Shown here piece after piece: positions 34,871 through 47,029 of a stretch of DNA of 64,000 bases. The number at the start of each line of letters is the position of its first letter. The stretch's first letter is position 1. The notes under the pieces are model-generated. The model was not told the DNA's origin. It ran no database searches and saw only the letters and a program-made list of their open reading frames with translations. The DNA is taken from the NCBI GenBank assembly GCA_928212115.1, contig CAKMRJ010005745.1:223202570-223266569 (forward strand), written 5' to 3'. The translations under genes were made by a program, and so were the position numbers. Source of the stretch: Lactuca virosa (taxonomy: Eukaryota; Streptophyta; Magnoliopsida; Asterales; Asteraceae).

Positions 34871-35579
34871 AAACTATACTTATTATAGTTTACTAGAAAT
34901 GTTGTTTGTATGAATGAACATGTTTGTACACCTTTGCTATCCAAAGGTCTTGAATTGAAGGAAGAAGTTTTATATCTATATACATACACATAATATATAA
35001 CTAAGATTCAAACGACCTTCGGACAAACAACCGATACCCTAAGTCCATAACCAAACAAGGAACAGGAAGTAAGGTGAGCTATCAGTCCTAAGTCCTTTCA
35101 ATCCTACTTATGTAACTATATCTATATAGATATGCTTTTGACAAAATATAAGTTTAAAAGAGTTTGATAAAGAGTTTTGCATATAAAAGAGTTTGTAAAA
35201 CTATTTGAAGCAATTTGATTGATAACACAGTTTGAAGTATAAGAAATCCATTTGTTTGATAGTTATTAATCACATGTGATTGATATAATAACTATTATGT
35301 TTGTACTTGTATTCCCCCCTATAAAAGCATTTAAAATCATTTAAAAGGTAAATTAAGGGGTATGAACTCACCTGTAGTGAGTGTTACGAATTAAAGATCG
35401 ATTTGAAGGATGCTAAGTGCCAAAATGAAGACTTGAGCACAACGGATCCTAATAAGCATATAAAGACACATATATGTCTATAATTAGTGTTTAAACAACT
35501 AATCATGTAAGGAACACACCTTAGGAACTAGGAAACACTTATATGGAAGTGTTATAATCACAAGGGATTGCATCTAAGG

Positions 35580-36280
35580 AGTGTATGGCCAAACATTGGA
35601 GTTTACGGCCATGGGGTTTACGGCCTTAGAGTTTACGGCCATGTATTCACGGACTCATGAGTTTAAAACCGTAAACTCAAGAAGTTTTGTGCCAAACAGT
35701 GTTGTCAAGGCCTTGCAAACATCAAGGAATTGTTCTAGACTCAATGCTTAGCTTAAGGGAGTTTATGGCCATCAAATGCACCTTTAACAAGGGTTTACGG
35801 CCAAGGGAGATGCTCTTGGCCGTAAACTCCTATTTTTCTTGGGAACAGGATGTTTTCAAGGTGCAAATTGAGGGTTCCTACTAGATAATATGTATAGGAA
35901 GAAGATACTTACAATATGGAAGCAAATAGAGTTGATTTCGGCCCAAAACACTAGTGTGTGTTCTTGGTGTTCTTGGTTTTCTTAGTGATCTTGAAGATCA
36001 AACCTAAAAAGATGAAGTTAATGGATGAAATCAAAGGTTGATACTAGATAATGAGATGTATCAACTAAATAAAGGATGAAACACTTATATTTTTGAAGAA
36101 TAAAATGAAGATCCTTATGATACTTGAGAGAGAATTCGAGTTTTTGAGGTTGAAATGGTGAATAATGAAGAATAAGTGTTGAATATCATGTTTATGGGGT
36201 GAGTTTACGACCACCTTGAGTTTACGGCCGTAAACTCATATGGTGTAGCCGTAAACTCCACATGATGAAGTTTATGGCAT
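35580..36280. repeat. GTTTACGGCC motif cluster in solo LTR D
   Basis: More than ten copies of GTTTACGGCC or close variants occur in both orientations. At 36218-36237 two copies meet head-to-head as a perfect 20-bp palindrome, GAGTTTACGGCCGTAAACTC. GAGTTTAAAACCGTAAACTC near 35659 is a degenerate version. Confidence 0.85.
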
Positions 36281-37249
36281 ACTTGGTGCACAATGGACTC
36301 AAGCTGTTACTTCTTAATACCCGATCCTTGGATGTACTATGATTAAAACACTCAAATAGACTCTAAACAGTGCTAGAAGATAGCAGATACGAGTCTGACT
36401 TTGATCGAGTTTAAATTTTGTACAAGATATAAATTTCTGGTTATCATAGTATCCTTTCCGATCGATTTGATCCTTATGCCCATAGGGGATGTTTACGTGA
36501 TTGTGGGTATGGACTGGCTGAGCCGTTTTGGCGTGATAATTGATTGTGAGGGTTAGTGTGTGGTAGTTCGAACCCCGAGTGGGGGATAACTGCTTATTTA
36601 TAGAGAGGGAACCAAGATCGGTTTAGGGTTTTGTTCTATAGCTAGGGCTCGACAGTATATTCAGCACGGGTGTGCGGGTTACTTGGCTTATGTGGTAGAT
36701 ACGCATGTTGAGGATCAAGTTTCAATTTCAGAGGTCCCGGTAGTTGTGACATCCCAATTTTCACAGCCAGAAAAGACCGATTTTGTTTATGCTTTATAAA
36801 AATCAGAGTACTTCTTTTAATAAAAATCTTGCGGAATTTGTTCCCAGAAAAACATGATAAATACGTTATCAAAGCATTTCCGAAGAAATGTATTTTTATT
36901 CATTTTAAAACATTTTGGGATGTCATCGTCAATACAGAAACATAAACATAAACAGAACTTACATTCATTTACACTAGTGATCTACATCTCTTTTAAATCT
37001 CTCAGTGTAAAGTAACTTCATATCGACACCTGTGATACAAATAAACTGAGTGGGTCAGGTTGGGAAACCTGGTGAGTACATAGGGTTTTCAACCCACAAT
37101 AATATAATTATTATGTTTAATCATCAAACAATTAACCCAATTACCCATCCCCATTATCTTATTTACTCTTAAGGATCTACCCTAAGAATCAACTATCTCT
37201 TGTTCATTCATTCCTAAGGATCATCCTAAGGAATCGGCACGAAGTCCAT

Positions 37250-37470
37250 CATCACCGGGGTTTAGGCACTAAGTCTGCATAGTCGCCAGGGTTTATACAA
37301 CAGGCACTAAGTTCGCATAGTCGCCAGGGTTTAGGCACTAAGTCTACATAGTCGCCAGGGTTTATACAACAGGCACTAAGTCCGCATAGTCGCCAGGGTT
37401 TTGGCACCAAGTCTGCATGATCGCCAAGGTTTAGGCACCAAGTCTGCATGATCGCCAGGGTTTAGAGTAC
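37250..37470 (-). repeat. Minisatellite in the non-autonomous 3' LTR
   Basis: About seven units contain GCACTAAGTCTGCATAGTCG followed by CCAGGGTTT; the interval alternates between about 31 and 38 bp. The same block recurs at 41690-41940 and in every LTR of the array. Confidence 0.85.
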
Positions 37471-37709
37471 ACCGGGTGAACACATCGTTCACAACACCTA
37501 CAGGTTGCGAGCCTGCTAGTGTTCCACTGGACTGTCTAGAATAGTCTGTGGTTGTCATCTATACTCTGCTAGATGACGGGGCCATCATTTGGGAAAGGCT
37601 TCTCACGTCTTCCACCTCTCACACTCACCTCGTGGTCTATAACACCTCTCAACTCATCATCCAACTCATATTCCATCTATTCATCTACCCATGTTTTACC
37701 CAACATAAT

Positions 37710-37712
<3 letters not shown>

Positions 37713-37759
<47 letters not shown>
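37713..37759. repeat. (TA)n microsatellite
   Basis: About 23 TA units. The sister LTR has a longer run at 42189-42255; the array LTRs have none at this place. Confidence 0.95.
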
Positions 37760-37762
<3 letters not shown>

Positions 37763-38012
37763 TTTAAATCGTTTAAAACATGTATAAAATCGTTCATCCA
37801 GCATAGACAGCAAGTACTCAGATAATATGCACACATAGCATGTAGTTTATATAAAATACTTCATATCTATGTGTAAGATGAAAGTAACTATGCACTCACT
37901 TGATAAGGTGGTGACTCGGTACTCGGACAGCGCTTCGTTTACTTTAAAATAATTTCCTTCGACGAAACCTAGTATTATTACCACTAGATTTTAGTCTAAT
38001 ATTTACCATGAC

Positions 38013-38014
38013 TA

Positions 38015-38058
<44 letters not shown>

Positions 38059-38066
38059 CATTATTA
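38013..38066. repeat. (TTA)n microsatellite
   Basis: About 17 trinucleotide units with one interruption. The counterpart in the sister LTR is at 42520-42575. Confidence 0.93.
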
Positions 38067-39662
38067 TATAAACGTTTAAACAATCCTTTCCAACCACTAT
38101 GTACAGACAGGGGCCAGACATAAAACACCGGAGGGCAGGACTATTTTGGCATATAGCACTTCTGAAATCCAACAACCCTATGCAGCCCTTTAAACCAGAT
38201 TCCCCGTACCGCGAGTAGTTAAAACGATATTATAACGACACTTATATAAGTCATAATAATAGCTCAAATATTTATTAAAAGTTCATAATAACAATACTAA
38301 TTTTAAATATAAGCTATATTAAAATAGGAAAGCATAACTTACTTACAAGGGGGTTTTAGCTAGGAGTCGGGCTCTGCAGGGGCAGAACTTCGTCGCTGAA
38401 TCTTTCTAAGAAAGATCCGTGCAGCGCTTCAGCGCCCACCTTACTATACTAAAACTACAGAAAGAGAAGTCGAATCACGAGGGACCGAAATGCTCGGGGG
38501 ATAAGAAGAGAAAGACTCTTGAATCAAGAGAATGGTGCAAGAAGTATGAGAGCCCAAGCCTCTTATTTATAGTAATTGAATCTACAAAAACTACCCTCCA
38601 TAATTACTTAATGACCTTATAGTTATATAAAGGACTAAACACCCCTTCATAATACTATTTTAAATAGATTTAACGATATTTGTACTAAACTAATGTCGAA
38701 AATACTCAACAGTAGTCTTATAATAACCGCATCGTCGATACCTTTCTAATGATATATACATTTGTATATATATGTGTACGTATATATGATTTATACTTTA
38801 TTTTAATACGTAAATATGCTATTATAATTTGTAACTCGTTCATACAAACTCCATTTTTGACGTTCTTTATATCCACGCATTGGTATTTACGGGTACTACA
38901 ACTTTCATTTAGACGCTGTCAGCTAATTCTCATTCTATCTCAGATTTACAAAACTGTATCGAATTTATCACGCTCGAAGAGTAAGAACCAAGTTTCGTCC
39001 ATATATTTAACATACGAGCTCTACTCTCGACATTATTTATATCCCCGCGTAGGTAAAAACAAGATCTAAAACTTTCATTTAGACTCCGTCGGCTAATTCT
39101 CGACCGATCTTAAATTTAACAGTAGGAAGAGACTAGACTGTTAAATGACCGCGAAGAATTCGTAACTCCTTCATACGGACTCCGTTTTCGTCTGTCTTTT
39201 TACCGTTGAGTTCCTATTAATGAGATATTTAACTCTCATTTGGGTCGCGTAAGCCAAAAACCGCTCGAACTAAAATTCGAGTTTCGGGCTGTGCACTGCT
39301 AAGCCAAATCTTAGAAAATTCATAACTTCCTCATACGAAGTCAGATTTGGGCATTCTTTTTTTGTATGTTCTTGGTTTAACGTATACTACAACTTTTGTT
39401 TAGATTTCTAAGTCTAAAAAGTCCTCCATCGTAAATTCACTATTTACGTCTCCCGGTGTCGTGCCGGTTTTGCCATAAAACTTCGACGGACCATAACTTC
39501 TTCGTTATAACTCGGATTTCAACGTTCTTCATATGTACAGAACCCTTGAGACGTATTCTAAAACTTGGTTAAGATTATTTATTCTAAATAATCTTTTGTC
39601 AAAAATTCGTTTTCGACCCCTATTATCTCTAAATTGACTAGTCCGGATCTACGGGCGTTACA

Positions 39663-41178
39663 ATTATCTCCCCCTTAGGATGATTACGTCCCGGAATCAT
39701 CAACGAAACAGGGCTCACATGATGACTCCATTCGTTATCTCTTCATCCTAAGTAATAACCATAACTTTGATGTTTCTTCGAACGAATATCTAACTCTAAG
39801 ACTTCCTGATTGCAGGCGGTGCTCGATCTTGCACTTGCTCCCTATCTCACATTAGACTCCAAATTATGACCTTCAAGTCACAATCTCGATCCTTACTGGA
39901 GACTGCTTCTTCTTCTTAACAAACCTAAGATAAGTTATTTTATTACTAAAATGGAACGATGTGTCATATTCCAATGACCTATCATCGTATGATGCAATGC
40001 TTAGACTTAGGTCTCTTAGAGTCTTCCAGAACAGACTATACTTTCCTTCATGTTCTAATCTCATCTTAAAAGGTTGCATTTCTAGCTACAAGCAACTTTT
40101 CGCGATACCTCTACTGATCGCTTTTTATTTCAATCTTCCGTTTTAAGTCAGATGCTACATCGAACTTGATTCTCTGAACCACATAACATACTCAACGTAG
40201 TTGGACTCAATTTGATATGACCACTAGGGTCGGAATAACAATCATCTTCTTAGTCATTACCAAAACGATGGTAACGACATACTTGAATAAAACGAAATCA
40301 ATTACTAGCTCCTTGGTAACCTTGTGACTTTCCCTGATCCAAGTGTAAGTCATGTGCTTCCGGTAGTATAGGCCTCTACTACCATTCACACCTACTCATA
40401 CTCGTCCCAAGTATTGTCTTGCATCTTTCCAAGTTACTATCACATAAACAATTTTAACACATACAAATGTGTCCAAACAATCATAAAATTTTCTCTAGAC
40501 TCTACTAGGACTTCTTCCATGCGTATCTTCAATCATCAATTCTGCTTCAACTCGGTTGGTGATGGAAATGTCAGACGATGGGATAACTTCATGGATTATA
40601 CAAAAAATCTTTTTTTCTGCTAATCGAAAGTGTACTTCTCCCGTACTAGACGTATTATTTCTTAGACACGTTCTAAAGGTAAGATATCACTCTTACGATA
40701 TCTTCTGATAGGTACCACTCAGTATCGTAAGCCTTCTCATTTCCTCCATTTACTCAATTCACTACGAGTCTTCACCATGATGTTTTGCATACCAAAGCAG
40801 TCGTTTGGTGTATCGAGACGAGAATATAGATAGAGGAAGGTTTATACGCGTATTCCTCCTTATTACTTCAAAAAAAATTATATGCCAGTTCTAATATCGT
40901 AATTAAACGTTTAGAAATCTGAACACATAAAATTTCCAGATCCGGTCGGCAACAGACCATCGATCCGATCAAACGATAGCATAAAGCATCACAAATTATT
41001 AAGCACATAAAAGCAATTTAGACATCTTCCCTAAATGAGCTAGTTCCCATGTCTATTCAGGTGTACTTCCTAAAATATATTAGACACACTCCTCACGATC
41101 ATCGCTTAGCATTCTAAGTTTAAGTCTAGAAATAAATCCTCATTCCTAGTTCGCTTAAACTAATGCTCTGATACCAAC
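39663..41178 (-). other. Interior of the minus-strand non-autonomous element
   Basis: 1,516 bp between PPT and PBS with no retroviral domain. On the minus strand it starts with the PBS and the leader-type GTTTAAGCGAACTAGG. It contains the conserved GTAGTAGAGG...ACTACCGGAAGCACATGA block (about 40345-40400). Short frames of 60 and 68 codons match those in the array but show no sign of protein selection. Confidence 0.85.
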
Positions 41179-42185
41179 TGTGACATCCCCATTTTCACGG
41201 CCAGAAAAGACCGATTTTGTTTATGCTTTATAAAAATCAGAGTACTTCTTTTAATAAAAATCTTGTGGAATTTGTTCCCAGAAAAGCATGATAAATACGT
41301 TATCAAAGCATTTCCGAAGAAATGTATTTTTATTCATTTTAAAACATTTGGGATGTCATTGTCAATACAGAAACATAAGCATAAACAGAACTTACATTCA
41401 TTTACACTAGTGATCTACATCTCGTTTAAATCTCTCAGTGTAAAGTAACTTCATATCGACACCTGTGATATAAATAAACTGAGTGGGTCAGGTTGGGAAA
41501 CCTGGTGAGTACATAGGGTTTTCAACCCACAATAATATAATTATTATGTTTAATCATCAAACAATTAACCCAATTACCAATCCCCATTATCTTATTTACT
41601 CTTAAGGATCTACCCTAAGAATCAACTATCTCTTGTTCATTCATTCCTAAGGATCATCCTAAGGAATCGACATGAAGTCCATCATCACCGGGGTTTAGGC
41701 ACTAAGTCTGCATAGTCGCCAGGGTTTATACAACAGGCACTAAGTCTGCATAGTCGCCAGGGTTTATACAACAGACACTAAGTCCGTATAGTCGCCAGGT
41801 TTTAGGCACTAAGTCTACATAGTCGCCAGGGTTTATACAACAGGCACTAAGTCCGCATAGTCGCCATGGTTTTGGCACCAAGTATGCATGATCGCCAAGG
41901 TTTAGGCATCAAGTCTGCATGATCGCCAGGGTTTAGAGTACACCGGGTGAACACATCGTTCACAACACCTACAGGTTGCGAGCCTGCTAGTGTTCCACTG
42001 GACTGTCTAGAATAGTCCGTGGTTGTCATCCATACTCTGCTAGATGACGGGGCCATCATTTGGGAAAGGCTTCTCACATCGTCCACCTCTCACACTCACC
42101 TCGTGGTCTATAACACCTCTCAACTCATCATCCAACTCATATTCCATCTATTCATCTACCTATGTTTTACCCAACATATTATCGT

Positions 42186-42259
<74 letters not shown>

Positions 42260-42519
42260 TAAATAATTTAAAACATGTATAAAATCGTTCATCCAGCATA
42301 GACAGCAAGTACTCAGATAATATGCACACATAGCACGTAGTTTATATAAAATACTTCATATCTATGTGTAAGATGAAAGTAACTATGCACTCACTTGATA
42401 AGGTGGTGACTCGGTACTCGGACAACGCTTCGTTTACTTTAAAATAATTTCCTTCGACGAAACCTAGTATTATTACCACTAGATTTTAGTCTAATATTTA
42501 CTGTGACTAATTATTGGTC

Positions 42520-42577
<58 letters not shown>

Positions 42578-44173
42578 AGCGTTTAAACAATACTTTCCAA
42601 CCACTATGTACAGACAGGGGCCAGACATAAAACACCGAAGGGCAGGACCATTTTGGCATATAGCACTTCTGAAATCCAACAACCCTATGCGGCCCTTTAA
42701 ACGAGATTTCCCGTACCGCGAGTAGTTAAAACGATATTATAACGACACTTATATAAGTCATAATAATAGCTCAAATATTTATTAAAAGTTCATAATAACA
42801 ATACTAATTTTAAATATAAGCTATATTAAAATAGGTAAGCATAACTTACTTACAAGGGGGTTTTAGCTAGGAGTCGGGCTCTGCAGGGGCAGAACTTCGT
42901 CGCTGAATCTTTCTCAGAAAGATCTGTGCAGCGCTTCAGCGCCCACCTTACTATACTAAAACTACAGAAAGAGAAGTCGAATCACGAGGGACTGAAATGC
43001 TCGGGGGATAAGAAGAGAAAAACTCTTGAATCAAGAGAATGGTGCAAGAAGTATGAGAGCCCAAGCCTCTTATTTATAGTAATTGAATTTACAAAAACTA
43101 CCCTCCATAATTACTTAATGACCTTATAGTTATATAAACGACTAAACACCCCTTCATAATATTATTTTAAATATATTTAACGATATTTGTACTAAACTAA
43201 TGTCGAAAGTACTCAACACTAGTCTTATAATAACCGCATCGTCGATACCTTTCTAATGATATATACATTTGTATATAGATATATGTGTACGTATATATGA
43301 TTTATACTTTATTTTAATACGTAAATATGCTATTATAACTTGTAACTCGTTCATACGAACTCCATTTTGACGTTCTTTATATCAACACATTGGTATTTAC
43401 GAGTGCTACAACTTTCATTTAGACGCCGTCAGCTAATTCTCATTCTATCTCAGATTTACAAAACTGTATCGAATTTATCGCGCTCGAAGAGTAGGGACCA
43501 AGTTTCGTCCATATATTTAACATACGAGCTCTACTCTTGACATTATTTATATCCCCGTGTCGGTAAAAACAAGATCTAAAACTTCCATTTAGACTCCATC
43601 GGCTAATTCTCGACCGATCTTAAATTTAACAGTAATAGGAGATTAGACGGTTAAATAACCGCGAAGAATTCGTAGCTCCTTCATACGAACTCCTTTTTCA
43701 TCTGTCTTTTTACCGTTGAGTTCCTATTAATGATATATTCAACTCTCATTTAGGTCGCGTAAGCCAAAAACCGCTCGAACTAAAATTGGAGTTTCGGGCT
43801 CTGCACTGCTAAGCCAAATCTTAGAAAATTCATAACTTCCTCATACGAAGTCAGATTTGGGCGTTCTTTTTTTGTATGTTCTCGGTTTAACGTATACTAC
43901 AACTTTTGTGTAGATTTCTAAGTCTAAAATGTCCTCCATCGTAAATTCACTATTTACGTCTCCCGATGTCTATGCCGGTTTTGCCATAAAACTTCGACGG
44001 ACCATAACTTTTTCGTTATAACTCGGATTTCAACGTTCTTCATATGTACGGAACCCTTGAGACGTATTCTACAACTTGGTTAAGATTATTTAATCTAAAT
44101 AATCTTTTGTCAAAAAGTCATTTTTGACCCCTATTATCACTAAATTGACTAGCCCGGATCTACGGGTGTTACA
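41179..44173 (-). repeat. 5' LTR of the minus-strand non-autonomous element
   Basis: 2,995 bp. A minus-strand TATA box lies at 43071-43078. It contains the minisatellite (41690-41940), (TA)n (42189-42255) and (TTA)n (42520-42575). The size difference from the other LTR lies largely in the minisatellite and microsatellites. Confidence 0.92.
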
Positions 44174-44178
44174 GTAGT

Positions 44179-45085
44179 CAGGGAATTTGTCGATGTATTC
44201 TCGGGGGAGTTACCCGATGTGCCTCCTGAAAGGCAGGTCGAATTCAGGATGGAACTCGTGCCAGGTGTGACCCCGATTTCCAAGGCATCATACCGTTTGG
44301 CACCGCCTGAGATGCAGGAGTTGTCATCTCAGTTGCAGGACCTTCTAGGCAAGCAGTTCATCATACGGAGTAGTTCTCCATGGGGAGCACCGATTTTATT
44401 TGTCAAGAAGAAGGATTGTTCACATCGGATGTGTATTAATTACCGGGAGTTGAGCAAGCTTACGGTGAAGAACCATTATCCCATTCTATGGATTGATGAT
44501 CTCTTTGACCAGTTGCAGGGTGCATATTGGTTCTCCAAGTTAGACCTGAGGTCAGGATACCATCAGGTCAGGGTGAGAGAGGAGGATGTGGAGAAGACCA
44601 TGTTCTGGAGTTGTTATGGGCATTACGAGTTCGTGGTGATGTCATTCGGGCTCACCAGTGTGCCTGCAGTATTTATGGATTTGATGAATCGGGTATGCAG
44701 GCCGATGCTCGATCGTTCGGTTATCGTGTTTATTGATGATATCTTGGTGTATTCCAAGACCAGAGAGCAGCATGAGGAGTATCTTCGCGAGCTTCTGGGG
44801 GTTTTTTGGCTAGAACGACTTTATGATAAGTTCGTGAAGTGCAAGTTTTGGTTACGAGAGGTCTAGTTCCTTAGACACCTCGTCAACCAGGATAGGATAT
44901 TGGTTGATCCCGCCAAGATCGAGGTGGTGATGCAGTGGGACGTTCCGAAATCTCCCTCGGATATCAGGAGTTTCTTAGGGTTGGCAGGGTACTACCAGAG
45001 ATTTATTCAGGATTTCTCCGAGATTACAGTACCCCTCACTCGTCTGACGATGAAGGGGGTGGATTTATGGTGGAGCCCTGAGTAG
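44179..45085 (+). pseudogene. Gypsy B reverse transcriptase
   Basis: RT copies element RNA. Motifs in order are PPERQVEFRMELVPG, PISKASYRLAPPEMQEL, SPWGAPILFVKKKD, YRELSKLTVKNHYP, GAYWFSKLDLRSGYHQVRV, FGLTSVPAVFMDLMN and the catalytic VIVFIDDILVYSK (FIDD codons about 44729-44740), then KCKFWLREV. A TAG at 44864-44866 interrupts the REVQF motif; the downstream part includes SDIRSFLGLAGYYQRFIQDF. Catalytic aspartates are intact, so RT is lost mainly through this stop and one at 45083. Confidence 0.9.
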
Positions 45086-45600
45086 CAGGTGGCATTCGAG
45101 ACCCTTCGGCAGAGATTATGTGACGCCTCGGTTTTGACCCTCCCAGAAGGGATTGAGCATTTCATGGTGTTTTGTGATGCTTCCATCACTGGTTTGGGGG
45201 CGGTCCTCATGCAGAGAGGATGGGTGATAGCTTATTCTTTGCGGCAACTGAAGCCGCATGAGACGTGGTATCCCACACATGACCTGGAGTTGGGGGCAGT
45301 GGTTTTTGCCCTCAATATTTGGAGGCATTATCTTTATGGGGTCCGATGTACTATCTACACGGACCACAAGAGTTTGAGGCACATTATGGATCAAACGAAC
45401 TTGAACATGAGGGAGCATAGGTGGTTGGACATAGTTAAGGATTATGACTGTGATATCATTTACCATCTAGGTAAAGGAAATGTGGTGGCGGATGCTTTGA
45501 GCCGCAAGTCGGCTGAACCTTCTGTTAGGACGTCATGTGTGAGGATATCTGTGGATTCTCTGCTAGTGGGATTGATTAGGGAAGCTCGGGGTGAGGGTGT
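45086..45600 (+). pseudogene. Gypsy B RNase H
   Basis: RNase H degrades the RNA strand. VFCDASITGLGAVLMQ, AYSLRQLKPHE, HDLELGAVVFALNIWRHYLY, CTIYTDHKSLRHI, LNMREHRWLDIVKDYDCDI and HLGKGNVVADALSRK are all present. These cover the acidic active-site positions of the family. It is open from 45089 to 45724 but lies between two TAG stops (45083 and 45722), each where the family has Gln. Confidence 0.9.
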
Positions 45601-46500
45601 TCGGGAAGAGAATTGGAAGATTGATAGGATCAGGTGCGAGATCACCATATTTGTTTTGGATAGTCGTGGTTTGTTGACCCGTTGTGTTCAGGTTTGGGTT
45701 CCAATGTCTGGTGGGGTCAGGTAGATCATGTTGGAGGAGGCTCATAAGTCTCGTGTTTATATCCATTCGGGGGCAACCAAGATGTATTGCGATCTGAGAT
45801 TGACCTATTGGTGGCCATGTATAAAGAGGGAGATCGCCTGGTACGTTGATAGGTGCTTGACCTGTAGGATGGTCAAGGCCGACCATCAAAGGCCGCATGG
45901 CAAGCTGCAGCCTCTAGAGGTTCCCATGTGGAAATGGTATCAGATTTCGATGGATTTCATCACCAGGTTGCCGAAGAAGGCAAAGGGTTTTTATGCTATT
46001 TGGGTCATCGTGGATCGACTGACCAAGAGTGCCCATTTCCTGGCGATTCGGGAGAGTTCTTCGACCGAGAAGTTGGCCGATATGTATATTCGCGAGATCG
46101 TTTCTCACCATGGAGTCCCGATCTCCATTTTTCTGACCGTGATGTTCGGTTCACCTCCTATTTTTGGCTGAAGTTCCATGAGGAACAGAGCACGAGGTTG
46201 CACTTCAACACAACTTATCAACCGCAGACCGACGGCCAGAGTGATCAGACGATACAAAATCTTGAGGATATGTTGCGAGAATGTGTCATTGATTTTGGTG
46301 GGAGCTGGGACTCCTACCTACCTCCGGCAGAGTTCTCCTACAACAACAGTTTCCACTCCAGTATTGGTGCTCTGCCTTTTGAGCTTTTGTATGGGCGGAG
46401 ATGTCGTACCCTAGTTTGTTGGGGCGAGGTTGGTCACAAGGTTATGTGACAGACCAGGGTGGTCCTTCAGACTACAAAGATGATCCAGTAGATCAGACAG
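45601..46500 (+). pseudogene. Gypsy B integrase, frameshifted
   Basis: The zinc domain is visible (HKSRVYIHSGATKMYCDL and CLTCRMVKADHQRPHG). The core has the first Asp in ISMDFITRLPKKAKG, then RLTKSAHFLAIRE. A frameshift near 46130 moves the second Asp (SDRDVRFTSYFW) to another frame. The third catalytic residue should be Glu in GQSERTIQ; here it is GQSDQTIQ, so Asp replaces Glu. LEDMLRECVIDFGGSWDSYL and ALPFELLYGRRCRT follow. It is inactive on two counts. Confidence 0.88.
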
Positions 46501-47021
46501 AGATTGCAGACTGCTCAGAGTCGGCAGAAGAGCTGTGCTGACCGGCGCCGATCCGAGTTGGATTTTCAGGTCGATGACATGGTATTACTGAAGGTCTTAC
46601 CTTGGAAAGGTGTGATACGCTTCAGGAACAGGGGAAAATTGAGTCCCCGATACATTGGGTCATTCTGTATTATTGTCGGGGTTGGCAAGGTTGGCTATAG
46701 ATTGGATCTTCCTGAAGAGCTCAGTCAGATCCATAACACTTTCCATGTTTCGCAGCTGCGAAAGTACGTATTGGATGAGGATGCAGTAGTATCATTTATG
46801 ATATTCAGGTTGATTAGCGCCTGAACTATGTTGAGAGGCCCGTAGCTATTATGGAGAGAAAGGTGAAGGTTTCGCGCAACAAGGAAGTACCCTTGGTAAA
46901 GCTACGATGGCAACATCGGAGCGGCTCCGAGTGGAACTGGGAGACGGAGGCTGAGATGCGGGAGCGTTACCCAGATTTGTTTGCTGCATCAGGCTTCGAG
47001 GAGGAAGTCTACCTCAAGTGA
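46501..47021 (+). pseudogene. Gypsy B integrase C-terminus with chromodomain-like tail
   Basis: After the core come DRRRSELDFQVDDMVLLKVL and HNTFHVSQLRKY, the GPY/F-type region of plant chromoviruses. After a frame change near 46810 the last part reads RPVAIMERKVKVSRNKEVPL, VKLRWQHRSGSEWNWETEAE and MRERYPDLFAASGF, ending at TGA 47019-47021. The RNKxxPLVKxxW...EWNWETE pattern is the Tekay/Del chromodomain-like tail, thought to guide integration to heterochromatin. Confidence 0.8.
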
Positions 47022-47029
47022 GGGAGATT
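47017..47029 (+). promoter_or_regulatory. Polypurine tract of Gypsy B
   Basis: AAGTGAGGGAGAT lies directly upstream of the right LTR and overlaps the pol stop codon. Confidence 0.85.

Larger units (their letters stand above)
33692..36448 (-). mobile_element. Solo LTR D (Gypsy family)
   Basis: A 2,757-bp segment is flanked by GTATC (33687-33691 and 36449-36453) and interrupts the Gypsy B protease. On the minus strand it starts TATGATAACC and ends GGGGTGTGATA, where the family start and end would be TGTGATAACC and GTGTGACA; both termini carry a G-to-A or C-to-T change. There is no PBS, PPT or coding. It contains a poly-G tract, repeats around 34560-34870, and many GTTTACGGCC motifs at 35580-36280. 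Interpretation: a solo LTR. Confidence 0.8.
33480..36744 (+). pseudogene. Gypsy B protease, split by solo LTR D
   Basis: The aspartic protease cuts Gag-Pol. The N-terminal half (33480-33691) includes LVLFDWSMSRSFVSRSF, where the family has FDSGASRSFVS, so the active-site DSGA is DWSM. Solo LTR D then interrupts. The C-terminal half resumes at 36454 and includes VGMDWLSRFG, a family hallmark. A TAG at 36554-36556 and a TAA follow. At 36744 the minus-strand non-autonomous element interrupts just before RT. Confidence 0.8.
36745..39662 (-). repeat. 3' LTR of the minus-strand non-autonomous element
   Basis: 2,918 bp, TGTGACATCC...GGGCGTTACA. A minus-strand TATA box lies at 38564-38571. It contains a GTCGCCAGGGTTT-type minisatellite (37250-37470), (TA)n (37713-37759) and (TTA)n (38013-38066). 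Confidence 0.92.
36745..44173 (-). mobile_element. Non-autonomous LTR element, long LTRs, 7.4 kb
   Basis: The LTRs are 36745-39662 (2,918 bp) and 41179-44173 (2,995 bp). The interior is only 1,516 bp (39663-41178). TSD GTAGT lies at 36740-36744 and 44174-44178. On the minus strand the PBS TGGTATCAGAGC (in 41165-41178) and PPT TAAGGGGGAGATAAT (39663-39677) are intact. The interior encodes no gag or pol. LTR divergence is about 2-3% in the part I compared. It is a close relative of the tandem-array element. It must be mobilised in trans. Confidence 0.92.

Noticed and set aside
37548..37787. Frames ending in YIYIYIYI
   Set aside because: The tail is translation of a (TA)n microsatellite and the rest is LTR.
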